From Bacillus_P idriensis_A (GTDB taxonomy: Bacteria; Bacillota; Bacilli; Bacillales; Bacillaceae), in contig NZ_JBCMYF010000025.1 in assembly GCF_050483325.1 (NCBI RefSeq), positions 1-64,000 of the forward strand: a stretch of DNA of 64,000 bases, written 5' to 3'. Under the pieces are notes generated by a model that saw nothing but the letters and a program-made list of their open reading frames with translations, ran no database searches and was not told where the DNA came from. A program made the translations under genes and the position numbers. Positions 49,898 through 59,088 of this stretch are shown in pieces. The first letter of the stretch is position 1, and each line of letters starts with the position of its first letter.

Positions 49898-50758
49898 TTG
49901 TCAAATGAAATTTCAAGAAGGGTCTTTCTGAAAAGATTCTTCGGAACAATGGCAGGAGCTTTGATTGCAAGCATCGGCGGCTATGTTTATGCGAAATATA
50001 TTGAACCAAAACTCATTCAAACAAAAACAGTTGAAATTGCAAGCAGCAAATTACCGACCTCTTTTGCCGGAACAAAAATTGTCCAATTCAGCGACACACA
50101 TCTTAGCGGGGACTATCCGATCAGTCAGCTCGTTAAGATTGTGAACAAAATAAATCAGCTGTCGCCAGATCTTATTTTCTTTACGGGGGACCTTGTCGAT
50201 AAGCCGAATCAATATGGGTTTTTGCATCAAATTGCACCTGTTCTAATGAAATTGAAAGCACCATTAGGGAAATTTGCCATCTACGGGAATCATGATCATG
50301 GGGGTTATGGAACGGCTGTTTATGAAACCATCATGAAGGAGTCGGATTTCAAGCTGCTAAAAAATAATGGAGAAAAAATCTCTTTGCTTGATGGGGCTTC
50401 CATGTTTGTTGGAGGACTGGATGATATGATGCTTGGGAGACCTGATTTTGATCTTACGCTGCGTGGTGCTGACAGCACTCTCTTTACAATTCTATTGGCC
50501 CATGAACCTGACGCCGCCCTTGAGGCAAAAAAGTATGCTGTTGATCTTCAGTTATCAGGACATAGCCATGGGGGACAAGTCCAGCTTCCTTTATACGGAC
50601 CCCTCATTACACCTCCTTTTGCATCCATTTATACGGAAGGACTATATGAAGTGGATGCTATGAAGCTTTATGTAAACCGGGGACTTGGAACGACCAGGCT
50701 GCCTTATCGCTTTTTTTCAGTGCCGGAAATTACTGTGTTCACATTAATTAAAAGCTAA
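49898..50758 (+). CDS. ykuE: Tat-exported metallophosphoesterase YkuE
   Basis: 286 residues. The twin-arginine signal SRRVFLKRFFG (about 5-15) is followed by a hydrophobic segment ending near 40. Metallophosphoesterase motifs are VQFSDTHLSG, FFTGDLVDKP, IYGNHDHGGYG and LSGHSHGGQVQLP. B. subtilis YkuE is a Tat substrate of the cell wall. TTG 49898 is preferred because GGAGGAGG lies 6 nt upstream; TTG 49880 precedes that site. Confidence 0.92.
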   Translation: MSNEISRRVFLKRFFGTMAGALIASIGGYVYAKYIEPKLIQTKTVEIASSKLPTSFAGTKIVQFSDTHLSGDYPISQLVKIVNKINQLSPDLIFFTGDLVDKPNQYGFLHQIAPVLMKLKAPLGKFAIYGNHDHGGYGTAVYETIMKESDFKLLKNNGEKISLLDGASMFVGGLDDMMLGRPDFDLTLRGADSTLFTILLAHEPDAALEAKKYAVDLQLSGHSHGGQVQLPLYGPLITPPFASIYTEGLYEVDAMKLYVNRGLGTTRLPYRFFSVPEITVFTLIKS

Positions 50759-50787
50759 AAGGCGCAAGGTTATGAACCTGCGCCTTT
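50757..50787. terminator. Bidirectional terminator
   Basis: AAAGGCGCAAGGTT pairs with AACCTGCGCCTTT (one bulge) around ATG between the convergent ykuE and GGDEF-EAL genes. Confidence 0.8.
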
Positions 50788-52869
50788 AGCTTTAAGATAT
50801 GTCTGCTCAATTTCATCCGGCGGCAATGGCTTCGAAAAGAAAAACCCCTGACCTTTTTGACAGTTTAATGCTTTTAGATAAGAGTATTGCTCCCGAGTTT
50901 CGATTCCTTCTGCAACCACATCAAGTGAAAGACTGTCTGCCAGATGAAGAATTGTTTTGATAATGGCTGCGTCTTTTTCATCTGTCATGACATCTTTGAT
51001 AAACGATTGATCGATTTTCAGGGAATCAATCGGCAATGTTTTAAGATAGCGGAGAGATGAGAAGCCCCGTCCAAAGTCATCAATGGAAATGGACACACCA
51101 AGACCTTTTAACCTCTGCATGGTGACCAGAGCTTCTTCGGGATTTTGCAGTGCGCCCTCTGTAATTTCAAATTCAATTTGATTGGCCTCTATTTGATATG
51201 TTTGAAACAAAGATTGAATCATATCTGCCAGATAGTATTGCTGAAATTGCTTTGAAGACAGATTGATAGCGGCTTTTACAGTTCTGTGCCCCTTAAGGTT
51301 CCATTCTGAAAGCTGTTTGCACACTTCTTCAATAATCCATTCGCCTATCGGAATCATCAGACCTGATTCTTCCGCAACCGGAATGAATTCTGATGGCGGA
51401 ACAGAACCAAGTCCCTTGCTGTTCCATCTCAGCAGTACTTCAAAGTTCTTTGTATCCATCGTTTTCAAATCAACCTGAGGCTGATACAAAAGGGAAAATT
51501 CGCTGTTTTCAAGTGCTTGCCTGAGACCCGTTTCAATCGCAAGCACACCGCGTGAATTCTGGCTCATTCCGGCGTGATAGGCCTGAAAGCGGCCTCTTCC
51601 CTTTTGCTTGACGTCATACAAAGCTATATCTGCATTTGCAATCAGCTGAGCTTCATCACTTCCATTCTCAGGATATATGCTTATCCCGATGCTTGGGCTT
51701 ATAAAATAAACAAGCCCGCCGAGATGTATTGGTTCGGAAAATAAGTCAAGAATCTGCTGTGCATATTGTTCAGCCAAGATCTTGTCCGCATTTTTGAACA
51801 GGAGGATAAATTCGTCTCCTCCATGCCTGTACACTTTATATGATGGAACTGTAAGCGACTTCAGACGGTTACTGACTTCTTTAAGGAGCAGATCGCCAAT
51901 CGAGTGCCCCATTGTATCATTCAGCATTTTAAAGCGGTCGAGATCGATATACATTAGGGCCAGTTCCAGGGTGGCTTGGTCTTCAAGCAGCCTGTCCAGA
52001 TCTTTTTTTAATGCGGTCCGGTTTAACAGGCCTGTAAGCGAATCATGATATGCCATATGCTTAATCAGAGAATGATGACGTTTTTGCACAGAAATGTCCT
52101 TTGCGATTAAATAAATTCCCTGTATGCGGTTATTTAAGATGATTGGTATGGTCTTAACATGAAGATGCACTTCCTGATTTTTCATTTTGAACTTTGATTC
52201 ATCTTCAACTGCATTTCCCTTGACTGCTTGAGAAAACAGAGAAGCGATCTTCTCTCTGTCCTGTTCAAACAAGTCAAAAACGGATTTACCGATCAGCGAA
52301 ATCGTGAACGTTTTTGTTAAATCAATTGCTGCTGGATTGGCAGAGACAATTGCCCCGGTTAAATCCAGCGAAAAGATACTGTCTATATTGTGATCAAACA
52401 GTGATTTGTATCTCTGCTGACTTTCAATCAGCTTCTTCTTCTCTGACATCCTTTCAGAAATATCGCGGGTAACGGAAATAATGTAAATGACATCTCCCTT
52501 GTCATTCATAATCGGGGTAAGTACAGATTCACCGAATATGACGGATCCATCCATTAGCTGCACTTGATCCTGATAGGAGAAAGGCTGTTTTGTCTGCATT
52601 ACGACTCTGTACATTTCGAGCAAATGATCGGCTACTTTCTTATCCATCACATCTGACAATGACACACCTTCATACTCTTCCCCAAGCCCTGCATGCTTCA
52701 CGCCTTCCTCATTTACAAAAACATAGCGCACTTGGTCCTGATCAACCTTCATTAAAAATACAAGGTCTTTTATATGTTCTAAAATGATCGTAAAAATAAT
52801 CGATTCGATTTTTTCAATATGTCTCTCTGATTGAAAGTCTTCAATGATTGCTTTCTTTAACTTGTTCAT
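50770..52869 (-). CDS. PAS-PAS-GGDEF-EAL protein
   Basis: 699 residues without membrane helices. PAS domains lie at about 30-145 and 148-265. The GGDEF domain (about 270-430) keeps the active motif in YRHGGDEFILLF (350-354). The EAL domain (about 440-690) has the variant NFEVLLRW (477-479) and the metal/catalytic motifs INLSSKQF, EFEITEGAL, IDDFGRGFSSLRYL, LKIDQSF and VVAEGIET. Both cyclase and phosphodiesterase activity are therefore possible; PAS input may select between them. It is a single gene and has no counterpart at this place in B. subtilis, although the type resembles YkoW. Confidence 0.9.
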   Translation of the reverse strand: MNKLKKAIIEDFQSERHIEKIESIIFTIILEHIKDLVFLMKVDQDQVRYVFVNEEGVKHAGLGEEYEGVSLSDVMDKKVADHLLEMYRVVMQTKQPFSYQDQVQLMDGSVIFGESVLTPIMNDKGDVIYIISVTRDISERMSEKKKLIESQQRYKSLFDHNIDSIFSLDLTGAIVSANPAAIDLTKTFTISLIGKSVFDLFEQDREKIASLFSQAVKGNAVEDESKFKMKNQEVHLHVKTIPIILNNRIQGIYLIAKDISVQKRHHSLIKHMAYHDSLTGLLNRTALKKDLDRLLEDQATLELALMYIDLDRFKMLNDTMGHSIGDLLLKEVSNRLKSLTVPSYKVYRHGGDEFILLFKNADKILAEQYAQQILDLFSEPIHLGGLVYFISPSIGISIYPENGSDEAQLIANADIALYDVKQKGRGRFQAYHAGMSQNSRGVLAIETGLRQALENSEFSLLYQPQVDLKTMDTKNFEVLLRWNSKGLGSVPPSEFIPVAEESGLMIPIGEWIIEEVCKQLSEWNLKGHRTVKAAINLSSKQFQQYYLADMIQSLFQTYQIEANQIEFEITEGALQNPEEALVTMQRLKGLGVSISIDDFGRGFSSLRYLKTLPIDSLKIDQSFIKDVMTDEKDAAIIKTILHLADSLSLDVVAEGIETREQYSYLKALNCQKGQGFFFSKPLPPDEIEQTYLKAKGAGS

Positions 52870-52948
52870 AAATCCTCGTCCTACTTTTATCTCATTTTTC
52901 TTAATAGTAACACAAGGAGTTCTTTAAAACCTTCTCTTTTTTCAGACG

Positions 52949-52972
52949 AAAAAAGAGTGCTCGCGCACCCTT
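52949..52972 (-). terminator. Terminator of ppk1
   Basis: AAGAGTGC pairs with GCACCCTT (one mismatch) across TCGC, with an A-run on the left, just after the ppk1 stop. Confidence 0.7.
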
Positions 52973-52977
52973 AATCA

Positions 52978-55089
52978 TCATTCTTCGTCTTCTGATACCC
53001 GGTATGAAAGCTGTGCAAGAATGGCCTGGCTGTCGATTTCAGGTTCATCAGCCTCTCTTGAGACATATCGGTAGTTCCCGGAGCGATCTTGCTCGCGCGC
53101 TTTTACATTGTCTGTCAGCATGATAGACAAGAAATTTGATATTCTTGATTTTATGCTGCCGTCAAAAACAGGAAAAAGAATTTCGACACGCTTCTCCATA
53201 TTTCTGGTCATCATGTCTGCAGATGAGAGGAACATTTTCTCTTCTCCGTTATGATGAAAATAATAGATTCTGCTGTGCTCAAGAAATCTCCCGACAATGC
53301 TCCGCACTTTAATATTTTCGCTGATGCCTTTAATACCTGGTCTTAAACAGCAGGTTCCTCTTACAATCAAGTTTATATTCACACCTGCATTTGATGCTTC
53401 ATAAAGTTTCATGATAATTACTTTGTCTGTAAGTGAATTCATCTTGGCAATGATTCTGCCATTTCCGTGGTGCTTGTGATAGTCCATTTCACGATCGACA
53501 AGCTCCAAAAAGTCGCTGCGTATGTCAAACGGGGCTACAGAAATATGGTGAAATTCCGGTTTTTCAGTATAACCGCTCAAATAATTAAAGAAATTGGTGG
53601 CGTCAATTCCGTACTTATGGTTGGAAGTGATTAAACTCATATCCGTATAGATTTTTGCTGTCTGATCATTGTAATTGCCAGTTCCTAAGTGGACAAACCG
53701 CTCAATTCGGCTGTTTTTCCGTCTTACAACAAGTGTAATCTTGCTGTGTGTTTTTAAGTAGGTCATTCCGTAAATCACATGGCAGCCTGCTTTTTCAAGC
53801 TCTTTTGCCCATTGAACGTTATTCTCTTCATCAAAGCGCGCCTTCAGTTCAACAAGCACGGTCACCTGCTTTCCTTTTTCCGCTGCGCGCTTCAGTGCCT
53901 CAATTACAGGCGAACCCCCGCTTACTCTATAAAGTGTCTGCTTGATAGCAAGCACATCCGGATCATCTGCCGCATCCAAAACAAAATCAATAACAGGTTC
54001 AAATGACTCATATGGATGGTGCAAAAATAAATCCTGGGCAGCTGCAACTTCAAAGATATCATCATTTGAGGATAAATCCTTCGGAGGCTGAGGGATGAAT
54101 GTTTCGTATGTAAGATGATCGAATCTTGTGCAGAGCTCTTTATAAAAACTGAATAAAAAAGTGAAGTCAAGCGGCCCGTCAATCTCATAAACATCGTTTT
54201 TATGAATTTCTAATTCTTCGAGAAGATAAGACATCATTTGAGAATCATAGAAATCCTTTCTCACTTCAAGACGGACGGCAGCTCCCCATTTTCTTTTCTT
54301 CAGTTCTTTTTCAATTTCTTTAAGAAGGTCCCTGGCGCCTTCTTCATGGATTGTCATATCTGCATTGCGTGTGATTCTGAACGGGGTGACGGAAAGGACG
54401 TCAAATCCGTGAAACAGTTTATAAATATAATAGGCAATAATATCTTCGAGAAGAACATATTCATGCCCACCCTCAGGCGGAGAAATGGAAACGAAGCGTT
54501 CTAATACAGCAGGCACTTGAACAATAGCGGTTTTCGTGCGGTATTCAATTGATTCGTTTTGATCTTCGAGCTTGATGACCAGGTTGAGGCTCTTGTTCAG
54601 CAGCATCGGAAATGGACGATATGCATCAACAGCCATTGGAGTTAGAACAGGAAAAATATGTTCGTCAAAATATTGCTCTATGACCTTTTTTTGATGAGGA
54701 GATAAACTTCTGACGGTAGCAAACGCAACGCCTTCTTTTTTTAAAGCAGGCACGATCATCTGATTGAATGTGCGGGTTTGCAGCTCTACAAGCGAATGAT
54801 TCTGTTCGGCTATTTGCGACAGCTGCTGTTTTGGGGTAAGTCCTGCTTTGTTTTCAGGCTTGCTGAAGCCTGCTTTCACCTGATCCTTAAGCCCTGCGAC
54901 CCGGACCATGAAGAATTCATCGAGGTTAGAGCTGAAAATCGCGAGGAACTTCAGCCTCTCAAGCAGGGGATTTCGTTCATCAATGGCTTCTTCTAATACT
55001 CGTTTATTAAAAGCAAGCCAGCTTAATTCGCGGTTGTTGTAATAAAGAGGGTTACCAAGCAATATCTGATCGATGTTTATTGTGCTCAT
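52978..55089 (-). CDS. ppk1: Polyphosphate kinase
   Basis: 703 residues in the four-domain PPK1 layout. N-terminal NRELSWLAFNKRVLEEA, head domain, then the two catalytic phospholipase-D-like domains. The conserved His residues are in YLKTHSKITLVVRR and RFVHLGTGNYND. It makes polyphosphate from ATP reversibly. ATG 55089 has AAGGGTGA about 9 nt upstream; GTG 55101 overlaps it. It follows the exopolyphosphatase gene by about 200 nt; a weak hairpin lies between them. B. subtilis 168 lacks ppk1 at this position, so this pair is a block added to the syntenic region. Confidence 0.93.
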   Translation of the reverse strand: MSTINIDQILLGNPLYYNNRELSWLAFNKRVLEEAIDERNPLLERLKFLAIFSSNLDEFFMVRVAGLKDQVKAGFSKPENKAGLTPKQQLSQIAEQNHSLVELQTRTFNQMIVPALKKEGVAFATVRSLSPHQKKVIEQYFDEHIFPVLTPMAVDAYRPFPMLLNKSLNLVIKLEDQNESIEYRTKTAIVQVPAVLERFVSISPPEGGHEYVLLEDIIAYYIYKLFHGFDVLSVTPFRITRNADMTIHEEGARDLLKEIEKELKKRKWGAAVRLEVRKDFYDSQMMSYLLEELEIHKNDVYEIDGPLDFTFLFSFYKELCTRFDHLTYETFIPQPPKDLSSNDDIFEVAAAQDLFLHHPYESFEPVIDFVLDAADDPDVLAIKQTLYRVSGGSPVIEALKRAAEKGKQVTVLVELKARFDEENNVQWAKELEKAGCHVIYGMTYLKTHSKITLVVRRKNSRIERFVHLGTGNYNDQTAKIYTDMSLITSNHKYGIDATNFFNYLSGYTEKPEFHHISVAPFDIRSDFLELVDREMDYHKHHGNGRIIAKMNSLTDKVIIMKLYEASNAGVNINLIVRGTCCLRPGIKGISENIKVRSIVGRFLEHSRIYYFHHNGEEKMFLSSADMMTRNMEKRVEILFPVFDGSIKSRISNFLSIMLTDNVKAREQDRSGNYRYVSREADEPEIDSQAILAQLSYRVSEDEE

Positions 55090-55237
55090 GTAAAAAGTCA
55101 CCCTTTTAAATTAGTCATTTGGATACACCAGTTATGATAGCACTTGGGAAAGACGAGGATGTAAATTTATTGTAATTATTGTATGTGGTTTTTGTAAATT
55201 TAATATCAAGAAAAGGATTGACATACTAGGTTATTAA

Positions 55238-55271
55238 GCCAGATTGACAACATTAGTGATTCCAATCTGGC
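55238..55271. terminator. Possible terminator after ppx
   Basis: GCCAGATTG pairs with CAATCTGGC across a 16-nt loop just after the ppx stop; there is no clear U-run, so read-through into ppk1 is possible. Confidence 0.5.
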
Positions 55272-55286
55272 CTGGGAATGCGCATT

Positions 55287-56816
55287 TCAGCTTTCCTGAA
55301 AATGAAATACGATGTTTTTCTTCAGGATCTTTTCTAAATTCTTTTTTTGCTTCTCTGCCTGATATTCTTCAGGACTGTAATTCTCATTACACATGACTGA
55401 ACATTTTACATGTTCATCTTCTTCTTCAAGCTTCAGCGTATTGATGATATTTCTTTTTGTAGCATTTAAGCTGTACGCGAGCTTGATGATTGCGCCAAGC
55501 AGCATCATATTCCTCTGTTCTAATTTAGAGAACCAGTGTTTATAAGGCGAACCATATTGTTTGAACGCTGACTTGCTTTTAAAAGAAGCAATCAGTGCGA
55601 GCTGCAGCCTTTCCTTGTGAAGAAGACCATCGATTGTCCGGTTGGCAATTAAATAAAAAGTATGCTGGCTGCTGGATTCAGAATCAATATATTGACCAAG
55701 ATTATAAACAAATGATGCTCTTCTGATTAAGATAATATCGGCATCTGAGCAAGAGATCAGACCTGTCTCAGCAAGGTCTTTATACAGTTTTACCGCAATC
55801 TTGGTTACATACTGAACGTGATGGATGTCGATATCATAATCACTGAGCAGCTCATGAAAACTTTCTTCAATTACACTCGGGAATATGGCCGAGCCAGTTC
55901 CCTTCCTCAAGTCTTCATAAAAAATACCGTCTCTAAGACCTTTTCTGCTTAAAATAAAATTGTCGGCGCGAACGATTTCGTACAGTGCTGTAAAAACATG
56001 AGCAGCCGGGATGATTGTATCTGCACGGTCTTTTGATAATCCGTCTGCTCTTTGCAGTTCATCAAGCGTTAAAGCAGATAAAAAGTGCTGAACATCTGTC
56101 AGATTTCTATGATTCATTTCGTACAGGTGAACCCCTGCAAGCGGATATTCCTGCATGGCCTGATGAATTTGCACGATGTTCCTCGCACTCCCGCCGATAG
56201 CAATAATCGGCAATTCTTTATTTAATAGCCATGGCAGCGTATGAAATTCCCTTGAGAGGAACTGCTTTAATTCTTCTACTTCTTTTTCAGTCGGAATTTC
56301 CTGCTTCACAAAATATTTTTTAAGGGAAAGAGCGCCAAACGGAAAACTGTGATAATGAATCAGTTTTCTATTTTCGAAGTATGTAATTTCTGTGCTTCCC
56401 CCGCCGATATCTATTGTAATTCCGCTGCTGATCTGAGTGGAATTGACAACTGCTAAAAACCCATAATACGCTTCCTCAAATTCAGACAGAATCCGGATTG
56501 AAAAATCGGTTTCTGCTTGAACCTTCGCCAAGATGGCTTCTCTATTTTCTGACTGTCTGATCGTTGCTGTGGCAACACATTTTACGTTTTTCAGATCATG
56601 ATGTCTTGTCACTTCCTGAAAACTGTGAAGAGCTGAAACTAAAACCTTGATTCCTTCGTCATTTAAGAAGGAGTCATCATTTAAATAATTTCGGAGCCGT
56701 GCAGCAATTTTTACATTTTCAATTTCTTTTAAACGCTGACTTTTATCGCGCTGGTAGATAACTAGCCTCATTGTATTTGAACCAATATCGATGATGGCAT
56801 ATTTTTCTTTAATCAA
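55287..56816 (-). CDS. ppx: Exopolyphosphatase, Ppx/GppA family
   Basis: 509 residues of ASKHA fold. The phosphate loops are AIIDIGSNTMRLVIYQ and ITIDIGGGSTEITYF; the catalytic Glu is in LSEFEEAYYGFLAV (about 120). A C-terminal HD-like helical domain (about 320-500) is present, as in long Ppx enzymes. It releases phosphate from polyphosphate ends, or hydrolyses pppGpp in related members. Start is TTG 56816 with GAGGAG about 11 nt upstream. It precedes ppk1 in the same direction. Confidence 0.92.
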   Translation of the reverse strand: MIKEKYAIIDIGSNTMRLVIYQRDKSQRLKEIENVKIAARLRNYLNDDSFLNDEGIKVLVSALHSFQEVTRHHDLKNVKCVATATIRQSENREAILAKVQAETDFSIRILSEFEEAYYGFLAVVNSTQISSGITIDIGGGSTEITYFENRKLIHYHSFPFGALSLKKYFVKQEIPTEKEVEELKQFLSREFHTLPWLLNKELPIIAIGGSARNIVQIHQAMQEYPLAGVHLYEMNHRNLTDVQHFLSALTLDELQRADGLSKDRADTIIPAAHVFTALYEIVRADNFILSRKGLRDGIFYEDLRKGTGSAIFPSVIEESFHELLSDYDIDIHHVQYVTKIAVKLYKDLAETGLISCSDADIILIRRASFVYNLGQYIDSESSSQHTFYLIANRTIDGLLHKERLQLALIASFKSKSAFKQYGSPYKHWFSKLEQRNMMLLGAIIKLAYSLNATKRNIINTLKLEEEDEHVKCSVMCNENYSPEEYQAEKQKKNLEKILKKNIVFHFQES

Positions 56817-56958
56817 ATTCGTTCAACTCCTCTGAATATACAAAAAATTATATCACAGCATGCCAATTCTCATCTATTCCGGCCAGACAACAAATACTCT
56901 GTTCAGACATAAGCTGTAGAACAGACAGTCAAAATTAAGTTAAAGCGGTGAATTGTCT

Positions 56959-57456
56959 ATGGTCCATCTAGTAAAACCAGGTGAAACTCTGAACACAATT
57001 GCACTCAATTACCGGGTCAGCCCTGCTGTTCTAATCAGAGTCAATAATCTGCCTGATCCAAATGTGCTGTTTGTCGGACAGCCAATTCTTATTCCGGGCC
57101 TGCCTGAGCCTTCATCTATCCCGTATACAATTTCTGTCTCAGTCGGCAAGAGAACGCTGACTCTCTATAATAGAGGACAAGTGATAAAGGTTTATCCGAT
57201 TGCTGTAGGGAAAATACTGAGCGGCACGCCCATCGGCGATTTTGTCATTGTAAACCGGGAACCTAATCCGGGCGGCCCCTTTGGAGTCCTTTGGCTGAGT
57301 CTGTCTAAAATCCATTACGGCATACATGGCACAAATGATCCAAGCTCCATCGGCAAAGCAGTCTCTAGGGGATGTATTCGTATGCAAAACCGGGATGTAC
57401 TTGAACTGGGGTCGACTGTTCCAAACGGTACAAGGGTTACTATAAGACCGAATTAG
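56959..57456 (+). CDS. ykuD: L,D-transpeptidase YkuD with LysM domain
   Basis: 165 residues. A LysM module (about 1-46, HLVKPGETLNTIALNYRV, VNNLPDPN) precedes the YkuD catalytic domain (about 55-163). The active site is HGTND...SRGCIRMQNRD with catalytic His and Cys. It forms L,D-crosslinks in spore or cell-wall peptidoglycan. There is no signal peptide, which is also true of B. subtilis YkuD. ATG 56959 lies 7 nt after GGTGA. Confidence 0.94.
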   Translation: MVHLVKPGETLNTIALNYRVSPAVLIRVNNLPDPNVLFVGQPILIPGLPEPSSIPYTISVSVGKRTLTLYNRGQVIKVYPIAVGKILSGTPIGDFVIVNREPNPGGPFGVLWLSLSKIHYGIHGTNDPSSIGKAVSRGCIRMQNRDVLELGSTVPNGTRVTIRPN

Positions 57457-57554
57457 GAATTAGTATTTTTTTACAAAAACTTCATATTAAAATAATCTTT
57501 TTTCTATTATAATAACTACTGTGACCTATATCCTGCAAAATAAGGAGCTGCGTG

Positions 57555-58850
57555 ATGAAAATCTTTGAAAACAGAAATTTTGTGAAGCTCTTTTTTGCTG
57601 CTTTGGCATCACAAATGGGCACGACAATCGGGAATATGGCTTTTGCCTTTTATTTGCTGGACCGATTCAGCCATCAGCCTTCTTTTGCGACAATGGCTGA
57701 GCTCATGTATTCCCTTCCGACTTTATTTGTTTTCTTCCTGGTCGGTGTTGTAGCTGACAGATTTGACCGAAAAAAAGTAGCTGAAAATTGTGATTGGATC
57801 AGAGCTTTTCTTACAGTCTTTCTTTTTGGTTCATTATTCTTAAATTCCATCCCGCTCGTGTTTTTCTTATTATTCCTCCGGAGTGCGGTTACGAAGTTTT
57901 TTTATCCTGCAGAAGCAAGCCTTGTACAAAGTATTTTAAACAAAGATCAATATGCCCAGGCAGCTGGTCTGAATCAGATGCTCTTCAGTATCTTCATGGT
58001 TTTTGGTGTCGGACTCGGGGCTCTGGCCTATAAAACAATTGGACTGCATGGAGCTGTAGCTGTTGATTTTTTCAGTTTTATCATCTCTGCCGTCCTGATT
58101 CGAAAATGCAAAATCCCGATGGAAGCAAGGCTTCCAAATGGAAAAATAAAATGGAAAGATTTCAGCATCGGAGCCTCTTACAGAGACTTCAAGGATGGAA
58201 TCCTTTATATTGCAAGAAATAAATTATTAGCTTCACTGATTTTCGGATTTTTTGTTTTTGGCTTTGTAAACGGAGCATTTGCCATTTTGCCGATCTTTAC
58301 GATGAAGTATGAGCTGTCCCCTGATAATTACGAGAAATATGCTTCCTACTTTGCGATTTCACTTGGAATCGGACTTCTTGCCGGAAGCGGACTCGGCACG
58401 TTCCTTTCCTCTAAAATCAAGCCGCATCAGATGATGATTTATCCGATTTTATTGAGCGGCATTTTGATCTGCATATTAGGATTGACTGATCATACTGGCA
58501 TTTTTTTAGCTGCGGTTTTTTTGATTGGGACATGCATTGGTCCTATCAATATAGCCATTGGCGGCTGGATGCCGAAAATTGTGCATCCTAAGCTGATGGG
58601 GAGGGTCAGCGGCTGGATTGATCCTCTCATGATGTTTGCACAATCGATTACCCTCGGGATGATAGCCGTCCTTTTCCCGAAAATTATCAGCAATGTGGAG
58701 TATCTCTATTACGGAATGGCGACTGTTATTCTTCTCGTCTTCCTTTTTTACGCACTGACCCTCCCGAAGCTGAGCCGGGAGCTTGAGTATTCGCAAGCTA
58801 AAAGACCGCGCCTCGCTTCAAACAGGAAAGGACAAGTTCATATCTCTTAA
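57555..58850 (+). CDS. ykuC: MFS transporter YkuC (MefA-like)
   Basis: 431 residues with twelve helices. N-terminal NFVKLFFAALASQMGTTIGN and motif A-like VADRFDRKKVAENCDWIRAF place it in the MefA/macrolide-efflux-like group. YkuC was once annotated as a macrolide exporter; the substrate is not proven. AAGGAG precedes ATG 57555; GTG 57552 is directly upstream. It follows ykuD by about 100 nt. Confidence 0.9.
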   Translation: MKIFENRNFVKLFFAALASQMGTTIGNMAFAFYLLDRFSHQPSFATMAELMYSLPTLFVFFLVGVVADRFDRKKVAENCDWIRAFLTVFLFGSLFLNSIPLVFFLLFLRSAVTKFFYPAEASLVQSILNKDQYAQAAGLNQMLFSIFMVFGVGLGALAYKTIGLHGAVAVDFFSFIISAVLIRKCKIPMEARLPNGKIKWKDFSIGASYRDFKDGILYIARNKLLASLIFGFFVFGFVNGAFAILPIFTMKYELSPDNYEKYASYFAISLGIGLLAGSGLGTFLSSKIKPHQMMIYPILLSGILICILGLTDHTGIFLAAVFLIGTCIGPINIAIGGWMPKIVHPKLMGRVSGWIDPLMMFAQSITLGMIAVLFPKIISNVEYLYYGMATVILLVFLFYALTLPKLSRELEYSQAKRPRLASNRKGQVHIS

Positions 58851-58860
58851 CCGCCATTAT

Positions 58861-58962
58861 GAAAAACACAAGCGCCTGTTTAGCTCCGAAAGCCAGATGG
58901 CTGAGGAGCCTATGTGATTCCGATCGCCGCCAAAGCGGAAATTTCTATACATTCTTATCTCT
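58861..58962 (+). repeat. Interspersed element copy R10 (diverged)
   Basis: Starts AAAAACACAAGCGCCTG and ends ATTTCTATACATTCTTATC. The inner part is shortened to GCTCCGAAAGCCAGATGGCTGAGGAGC, described as arms GCTCC/GGAGC and AGCC/GGCT, which still pair. It lies between ykuC and its terminator. Confidence 0.75.
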
Positions 58963-58990
58963 AAAAAAGACAGCACCAGCTGTCTTTTTT
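58963..58990 (+). terminator. Terminator downstream of ykuC
   Basis: AAAGACAGC pairs with GCTGTCTTT across ACCA with a T-run on the right. It lies about 110 nt after the stop codon, beyond repeat R10. Confidence 0.8.
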
Positions 58991-59026
58991 GCTTCCCCAC
59001 CTTTACCTTTTTCAGCAATAACCTGT

Positions 59027-59052
59027 TAAATTTCCGGATAAATGGCCGATAT
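59027..59052 (+). promoter_or_regulatory. Sigma-D (motility) promoter of the HD-GYP gene
   Basis: TAAA and a perfect GCCGATAT are spaced by 14 nt. The B. subtilis sigma-D consensus is TAAA, about 15 nt, GCCGATAT. It lies about 35 nt ahead of the HD-GYP start codon. Confidence 0.78.
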
Positions 59053-59088
59053 AATAGAAGAAGTCTGAATTTAAGGTTGTGGCACTGT

